Below are positions 58,399-64,000 of a DNA stretch of 64,000 bases, piece after piece. The notes beneath the pieces are model-generated. The model saw only the letters and a program-made list of their open reading frames with translations, was not told where the DNA came from and ran no database searches. Origin of the DNA: Ephemerocybe angulata (lineage: Eukaryota; Basidiomycota; Agaricomycetes; Agaricales; Psathyrellaceae); contig JAACJK010000111.1 in NCBI GenBank assembly GCA_013368325.1, positions 310,001 to 374,000 on the forward strand, written 5' to 3'. The position numbers were made by a program, and so were the translations under genes. Numbering within the stretch: the first letter of the stretch is position 1; every line of letters starts with the position of its first letter.

Positions 58399-59011
58399 GG
58401 CAAGACACACTGGGCGATGGGTCTGGGTGTAATAGTAGTAAAAAGACGCGGACACATGCCGTAGTCGAAGCTCATGGACATGATGCATCAAAATCAAAAC
58501 GTTCAACTTCTGTATCCTTAAAGGGCAAACCAGAGTGATCTGCGCCACTCAATTCAAGTTGCTGCAGAATCGCTTTCTCGCTCTGGTTGTTTGGCGACTG
58601 GTGGTCCGAGTTCTTCACTTTCGACTCGGTCTCCGAGTCGGTGGATTAAAATTTCCCCTGACGCGCTCGTTCTCAAGCTATCGTTGTCGAATAATTGCGC
58701 CCATGATCCTGTGGAATGCACTTGGCTTGAACCAGGGTAAAACGTGACAATATCCCATGTCTATCCATTCCTCGCTCCCAGCCTCCAGCCTAGAAGGAGG
58801 TGAGCTTTACCTACCAGTACGTGTATACCGGCCGACTTCAGCGCGCATGATTATTATCCTCCTGCTTCTGGGTATTTTACCCAGATGAACTAGATCCTTG
58901 TCTGGTCTAGCCTTGGGGGTGGGCGTACGGGATGTGACAATGACGGTAACGCCATGCCCTCAGTCATTTCTATCGAGGAGATGCCAGTCACTATATCCCT
59001 CCGCGCCGTAG

Positions 59012-59018
59012 TATAAAG
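59012..59018 (+). promoter_or_regulatory. TATA box of secreted protein E
   Basis: TATAAAG, 67 bp before the ATG at 59085. Confidence 0.5.
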
Positions 59019-59084
59019 CGGGCGATGATAGACCAGGAACTACCCCGTATCGTACTGGAAGAACTTTTCATTAGTATCTGCAAC

Positions 59085-59487
59085 ATGCATATCATCACCA
59101 TCCTCGTCAGTGCGGTTGCCCTGCTCTCTCTGCAGGCTGCTGGAGCCCCGTCCAGCTCCGTTACCGAGGAAGAAGTCTTCCACTGTACGTTTCCCTTCGG
59201 CTCCCGAGGTTACAGGAAGCTGACGTTTGCATAATGCCCTCAGGTGCGAATGGAAAGGCGAGCCCAGACAATGCCCATATGACCTACTAGCCAGACGCTG
59301 AAGTATAACTTGTTAGGATAAATGCCCTCCGGGGTGGACCTGTTGCGGTCCTCTCAGACCAGACGTTGGTGGAATGTAAGCCTCAAAGCTCTTCACCTCC
59401 GACTGAGCACATTACTGACCCATGTAATCCTCGCCTCTGTTGAGTAGCTGCATCAAATTGGAGCCTGGGCAGGCCTGCATTTTCTAA
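59085..59487 (+). CDS. Small secreted six-cysteine protein E
   Basis: Exons 59085-59184, 59244-59257, 59317-59375 and 59448-59487, 70 aa. Signal peptide MHIITILVSAVALLSLQAAG, linker APSSSVTEEEVFH, then C-x6-C-x5-CC-x10-C-x8-C with CPPGWTCC and a CIF terminus like protein C. The second intron begins GCGAGC rather than GT (AAG|GCGAGC), an acceptable GC-AG intron or a donor mutation; without it the frame hits a stop at 59278. Other introns are canonical and fall at the family positions. Confidence 0.7.
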
Positions 59488-60368
59488 TAGATATCGCCAA
59501 GTCCTACTCTGGGTACGGAGATTACTAGTAGGGTTCCGACATTTGTGTAACGAGAGCTCCACATCATATTGCACATTGTCTCGTCTCATGTCTCTTACTT
59601 GCTTCCAATGCCATACTCCTCGGAACTGTAGTTTCAGGCCTTGAATATGGAGCGCCTAGTTTGGATGAGCGGCGACCACACAGTACTCACGTCACTCACG
59701 AGAGAGTAACTGCTACCCTGGGCAACGGCGACCAAACTATGCGAAACATATGAAGTAGAGAATATGTAACCATTTGTAAAGTGCACCCCACAGACCAGTG
59801 AATAACTCTCCAACGATTGCCGTTAGCCGCAGTTCCTGGGTACCACGGTTCCGATGCTTACCGTTCTGGACGCTAGAACCTTATTGTCAAACGCTTGAAG
59901 AATTTGGAAAGGATTTTAAATTTCTCACTTTGTACTGAATCCGGACATGGGGATGATGGTGGTGGCAGTCGCACTGGCAAGAGTTGGGCCTCAGCTGTTC
60001 TAAATTGAGGTGCGTCAAAATGAGAAGTCAGAGTTGTGCACCACCATTGTCTGCTTGACAGGATGGCACTCTCGGATAGCAAAGGGTGTACGAAGTCACT
60101 GCATAGATGCATAGCTGCGTACGAGGTAGATTATGAAACGGTCCGTGGGGCATGGGCGCGGTGGCCTCACACAGAGTCCGCCTAGGTTCTCCCGAATTGT
60201 TACAAAATACCAGGGAGGTCTAGCTCTGTCGGTAGACTATGACCGTCTCGGGCTTACGGACAGAGCCCCGGTAGATGCATTTGCTATGGAATCCTAACGA
60301 GATAGTTGTCACAGGTGATACAGAAAACCGTGCAGGTGCATGGGTCACACAGCCTTCCAAAGAAAGTA
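59488..60368. other. Spacer between secreted proteins E and F
   Basis: No gene recognised. GGGCTTACGGACAG at about 60250 also occurs at 23720, between secreted-protein genes B and C. Confidence 0.4.
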
Positions 60369-60376
60369 TAAAAGCT
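60369..60376 (+). promoter_or_regulatory. TATA box of secreted protein F
   Basis: TATAAAAG, 85 bp before the ATG at 60461. Confidence 0.5.
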
Positions 60377-60460
60377 CAAAGAATTTTGGGGAGGAGACCT
60401 TCAAGCTGTACCACGGCTCTTCTCCTTTCCATTGCAACAGTCACATAGATATTTCTCACT

Positions 60461-60854
60461 ATGGAGTTCATTTCCATCCTTGCGACTGTTGGACTGTTCG
60501 TCCTGCAAGCAGCGGCAGCTCCTGCTGAGGCAGCTGCAGCGGCCGACATTCCTTGTACGTCCTGGCCATAATCTGGCACCAATTCATAGCCATTCTAATC
60601 ACACTTGACCATCAGGCAATAGGACTCCAGGGGTACGCCCAGCTTAGGTTGCCCTCGAGCGCTAAAGAAGGCATTATGCTGACTATAATTCTAGGAACCT
60701 ATCTGCCCAACTGGGTTGACTTGCTGCTTCTCCCCTAACCCGAGCTTCCCCAATGGAGTGTGCGTTACGCTTAAATCGTACTTGTCGTTATGATGACTGA
60801 AGTATCTCCCACAGCTGCCTCGACCTCTCGCCCGATAAAGTCTGCGCTATGTAG
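60461..60854 (+). CDS. Small secreted six-cysteine protein F
   Basis: Exons 60461-60554, 60616-60632, 60695-60759 and 60815-60854, 71 aa. Signal peptide MEFISILATVGLFVLQAAAA with an Ala-rich linker, then C-x8-C-x5-CC-x11-C-x8-C with CPTGLTCC and FPNGVC. Intron 1 splits the first Cys codon after T; the last intron precedes the fifth Cys by one base. Same strand and spacing (about 1.0-1.4 kb) as D and E, suggesting tandem duplication. Confidence 0.75.
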
Positions 60855-62073
60855 AGAGAGAGCTGGCAAATAATGCCTAGTCCCTCGGCCTATTTAGAAG
60901 CTCGCCACTGTCCAGATTCCGAATAATATCAGTTATGGTTACGGTAAATAGTGGTACGCCTTGGTACGCTCAGAAAGGACTCGGAGTATAAGGCACGAAT
61001 GCCTTACGAAGTGAGCATAGCGTGGTGACTTCTTGCCTGAATCGTGTTCTGGGAGATGGCTTGGTTCTGATGCTCACCGGAAGCACTATCCCGCGTTCTA
61101 TAACTTATAGACACCGTTTCGTCCATAATGAGGTTGGATTATACACAGAGGTTGGTAGCAGTAGCCCTCCGATTGCTCGGATCATGACCATGCCTGCCCA
61201 AAGGGATCCTTTGCATTTAAGCGCCGGGTTAAGCGCTGAGCTATCTATCGGCTTGATTCGGTCAATGGGCACCCTGTTCAGTGCAAACAGTTTTGCAGCC
61301 TACTTTCGAAGCTAATGACGGTCCAACTTTACTGAGAAATCATCATGTCCGCTAAGCTCTCTAAGATCCGGGTCTCGCGTCCTCGCTTACATCCCTTCTT
61401 TTTTCCTTTTCTTCCTTCTTGTTAGCGGGGGCTGCTTTCAATGTTCCGTCCTATTGTAATACGAGCTTCCATTCATTCAAGGACTCCCGGCGTATGGAAG
61501 GTACGCAGCGCCTTGTTGGGGTTCCCTGCGCTGTGTCTCCCCCAGTGCGTCGAGATTTCTACAACGAAATCGATGCAAGCGTCTGGAGAAGCTGCAGGAG
61601 TCCTGTGGCTGAACCACTTTCTCAATTGTAATGAGCATCGCGTTGCTGGGTGCTACCTCAAACCTGCATCAATTTGCGATACCAATGCGAATAATACATG
61701 GCCCCTTTCCAGTAGATCAGCGAGATGCCAGGCTCAGCTTTCTCCAGATGACAACGATCCAACCAGTATTGAAGACTGCCGGAGGGCCCTGTTAAGGATA
61801 CGCCACCTTCTTACCCTAAGTACCAGAATTTTGTGGCTCCAATCGATTTCTGCCAAGGTTTGCTTGGGTCAGTCACCGTCATGCAGTGGAGAGCCAGTTT
61901 CGGGTTGATGTTCGTGCCCAAGGCTGTGCCGCCAAGGATGAGTAGCTTCACGACGATGATATTCAGCCCTTCGATTGAACCACACAGCTGTGCAGCTCTC
62001 ATTCATAAAGAACAATCCTTGTGACAGACCAGACCTTCAAACCTCCTCCAGCCGCCATTTCATCCAGGCAAAC
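60855..62073. other. Spacer with possible relics
   Basis: TTTAAGCGCC..GTTAAGCGC (61216-61238) repeats the element at 22685. A plus frame at 61441-61908 has several Cys but no signal peptide or family pattern, and I do not call it a gene. Confidence 0.35.
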
Positions 62074-62610
62074 ATGGACGCGGAAGCCATCTCAGCGGCT
62101 ACCTCTCGTAAAGAACGACAAATCCAGCGCCTTCTGTGGGCCTCACTCGCCCTTACTATCATCACCTTCGGATTATCGATGGCATTCCTTGGAATAATGT
62201 CGTTTTTCATCTCCTGGGCAGGCGTGGGCCTTTCCCTCATCTTCATCATTACACTCCTATTCGTCAGCGCTAAAGAGCGACGCCAACGAAACGGCCACCA
62301 CGGCGCCGCGAATACAGTAGTCGCCCGACTTTCGTGCACGCAACGCAAACCGTCCATCTTCTTCGCTTTCTTCATCGCCATGGTATGGGCAGCTGCCCTC
62401 GGCATGCTGTGCTATACGGTTGCGTTCTTCGATCACTTCGAGTGGGTGGGTGGCTGGGCCAAAATGAGGGCGGTACCAGCAATCGAGTTGACCTTTTGTG
62501 CAGCACATGTTGCAGTGCTTGTGACGTATGGGGTGCTCTGTGTGAAGGAGAGAAGAAGGGTTCTTGGAGCAGAACATGAGAAGTGGTACATGCTTGGACA
62601 GTATAGGTAG
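62074..62610 (+). CDS. Four-helix membrane protein (178 aa)
   Basis: Single exon from MDAEAISAATSRKERQIQRL. Four hydrophobic segments are visible: ASLALTIITFGLSMAFLGIM (about 24-43), AGVGLSLIFIITLLFVSA (about 49-66), IFFAFFIAMVWAAALGMLCY (about 89-108) and ELTFCAAHVAVLVTYGVLC (about 131-149). Charged loops KERRQRNGHH and VKERRRVLGAEH lie on the same side, presumably cytosolic. The MARVEL-like arrangement is common in basidiomycetes, but no family motif is certain. The frame is open upstream to 61975, but the ATG at 62074 starts a better-composed N-terminus. Confidence 0.62.
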   Translation: MDAEAISAATSRKERQIQRLLWASLALTIITFGLSMAFLGIMSFFISWAGVGLSLIFIITLLFVSAKERRQRNGHHGAANTVVARLSCTQRKPSIFFAFFIAMVWAAALGMLCYTVAFFDHFEWVGGWAKMRAVPAIELTFCAAHVAVLVTYGVLCVKERRRVLGAEHEKWYMLGQYR

Positions 62611-62954
62611 AAAGGGCGGCGACAGGACATTTTGGACACGGCATAATATTCATGGACTTGGGCTTTAGGCCATAAGGACCCTGCTTGCGATTTTACGATT
62701 CAGACTGGATAGGAACATGTTATTGATGATTCATGACCTGTATAAAATCCGGAGACTTAGGAACTGAAGTTCCTGGACACTGAAAGTGGAAAGGTTTAGT
62801 CTGCGTTCGAACGGCTCATCGTTGCCTATATATAGTAATAACCTTCCTATTTGGTAAATTTACCTAATACTGCTTACATGTGACAAAATGTGACAAATTG
62901 CTACCGATCATCCTTATTCATCGCCGTTCCGTTCTCCCACCATGACGTCCCTGT

Positions 62955-63758
62955 TTACTCTCTCTGTCTCTTGCCTCGAGCCCTGCCTTCCCTCTGCGGC
63001 TTCGTCGATCCTTTCGTCTGGTCCTTCTGACGCGCGGATCTGCGGGGAGGACCTTCTTCAAGGAGCCTTTCTTCCGTCGTCCTCTTGCGTTTTCTGACGG
63101 GATGTGTCAACTCTGGCTCTGTGGAGTCTCCCTCATCTGCAGCTTCTGGTTCGAAGTGTAAGGCAGCGCCCGGACGACCAAGGAAGCGGGGTAGTTCGCA
63201 GGGATCGGGCCTTTCGGGGCTTGGTTGTTTCAGATGTTTGTAGCAGATGCTGGGGCATCTTGAGAACGTCAAAGACTTGCTTCTCCAATCTATTTCGGGG
63301 TTGTGCCTGACCAGCCAGGCAAAACCCAGTATGACCGGGTGGTTCAGTGCCGTGACGTAGAAGCATATGTCTTCGATGTGGTTATGGATCTGCACGGTTA
63401 TGGTGCACGACGATAATATGCAGCCTGACGTGTTCTCCGAGCCGTCGGCGTTGTATATGTTTAGTGGATCAGATAGGCTTCGCTGGGGGAGATGGTAAAG
63501 ATCGACGAAGCCCTTGTCTATGTAGCAGTTGGTGGCGCCACTGTCGACCAAAGCGGGTATGGATATGCTTATGGTCCTGTTTCGGGCTTTAAACGTGGTG
63601 TTAAGCAGCATGGTTGAACTTGATCCAACTGGGTCGGCTTCGGTGCTGTCCTCTACTGCGGCAGGCTGCATGCGGCGCGGATGCTCGTATCTGCTCGTTT
63701 GCTGGAGAGTCGTATCGCGTCTTCGTAGCTCATGGCTGGCGTTGGTGTGGGGTAGCAT
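62955..63758 (-). mobile_element. Ty3/Gypsy-like retropepsin ORF fragment
   Basis: 267 codons on the minus strand. The centre is an aspartic protease of retroelement type: IPALVDSGATNCYIDKGFVD (catalytic DSG), then HPVILGFAWLVRHNPEIDWR (the second conserved block) and SLTFSRCPSICYKHL. The N-terminal part is the usual Gag-Pol junction, while the C-terminal 90 residues are basic and low complexity (RKRKRTTEERLLEEGPPRRS) and end at a stop with no reverse transcriptase after it. It is either a truncated element or a domesticated protease; no LTR is identifiable within the window. Confidence 0.72.
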
Positions 63759-63912
63759 TGGGGGAGAAGTTGGGAGTATAAAAAAAACGGATCCCGTGCT
63801 CGCCGGTTGAGAGGGGGAGATTCGACGCTCTCTTTAGTCGCGCTTGCTCTGGGTGCTTTAAGTAGTTGCGCTCAAGCAGGTGAGGTCCACTTGGGTCTGT
63901 GGCATATGGTGC

Positions 63913-64000
63913 CTCCTTGTGCGTAAGGTGAGTACCTACTCCTTGTGCGTAGGTGAGTACCTACTCCTTGTGCGTAGGGTGATTACCTACTCCTTGTGCG
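63913..64000. repeat. Minisatellite, unit about 27-28 bp
   Basis: Three and a half units of CTCCTTGTGCGTAGG then TGAGTACCTA, differing by one or two bases, running off the window edge. It lies upstream of the retropepsin ORF. Confidence 0.85.

Noticed and set aside
60190..60262. tRNA-like segment with GGTCTAGCTC
   Set aside because: No acceptor or anticodon stem can be formed.

Overview
This is fungal nuclear DNA, most likely from an Agaricomycete (mushroom-forming basidiomycete). Genes are interrupted by short introns (about 45-75 bp) with GTRNGT donors, CTNAY branch points and YAG acceptors. The gene content fits too: a DUF6533-type membrane protein, expanded F-box genes, a mariner-like DDE element and small secreted cysteine-rich proteins. 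I cannot name the species. All exon structures here were read by eye and are models.

Layout. 0.25-3.4 kb is a ladder of small exon-like blocks with good splice sites but no convincing coding frame. ARG7 (ornithine acetyltransferase, 3.65-5.16 kb) follows. 5.3-9.2 kb holds a DUF6533 membrane protein gene, a tRNA-Asp and a broken AsaB-like oxygenase relic. Two F-box genes (9.3-12.4 kb), a giant Ser/Pro-rich protein (12.9-17.1 kb) and a probable SLD3-type replication factor (19.2-20.8 kb) follow. 21-24.3 kb carries the first cluster of six-cysteine secreted proteins. 24.5-36.6 kb is an F-box array (three open copies, one with a nonsense codon), all on the minus strand with co-duplicated upstream DNA. 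It is interrupted by a SAP-like N-terminal protein gene and a degenerate LINE-like fragment.

36.8-51.9 kb contains a recent direct segmental duplication of a BUD20 gene plus a convergent sugar transporter. The left transporter copy is truncated and has an internal deletion; the right copy is complete. Between the copies lie two more exon ladders (39.1-41.1 and 46.6-48.7 kb) and a 3.3 kb DNA transposon whose TA target duplication and inverted repeats are both visible. APN2 (DNA repair) and a kinesin-14 gene are divergent at 52.1-56.9 kb. The kinesin frame is broken by an apparent one-base loss. A second cluster of secreted proteins occupies 58-60.9 kb. The window ends with a small membrane protein, a Ty3/Gypsy-like protease ORF and a short minisatellite.

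The most interesting signals are: (1) a family of six secreted proteins, hidden from simple ORF finding by 3-4 introns each, sharing C-x(5-9)-C-x5-CC-x(7-11)-C-x(8-9)-C; (2) three TATA-led, many-intron loci without clear protein; and (3) the F-box unit that duplicates together with its promoter.
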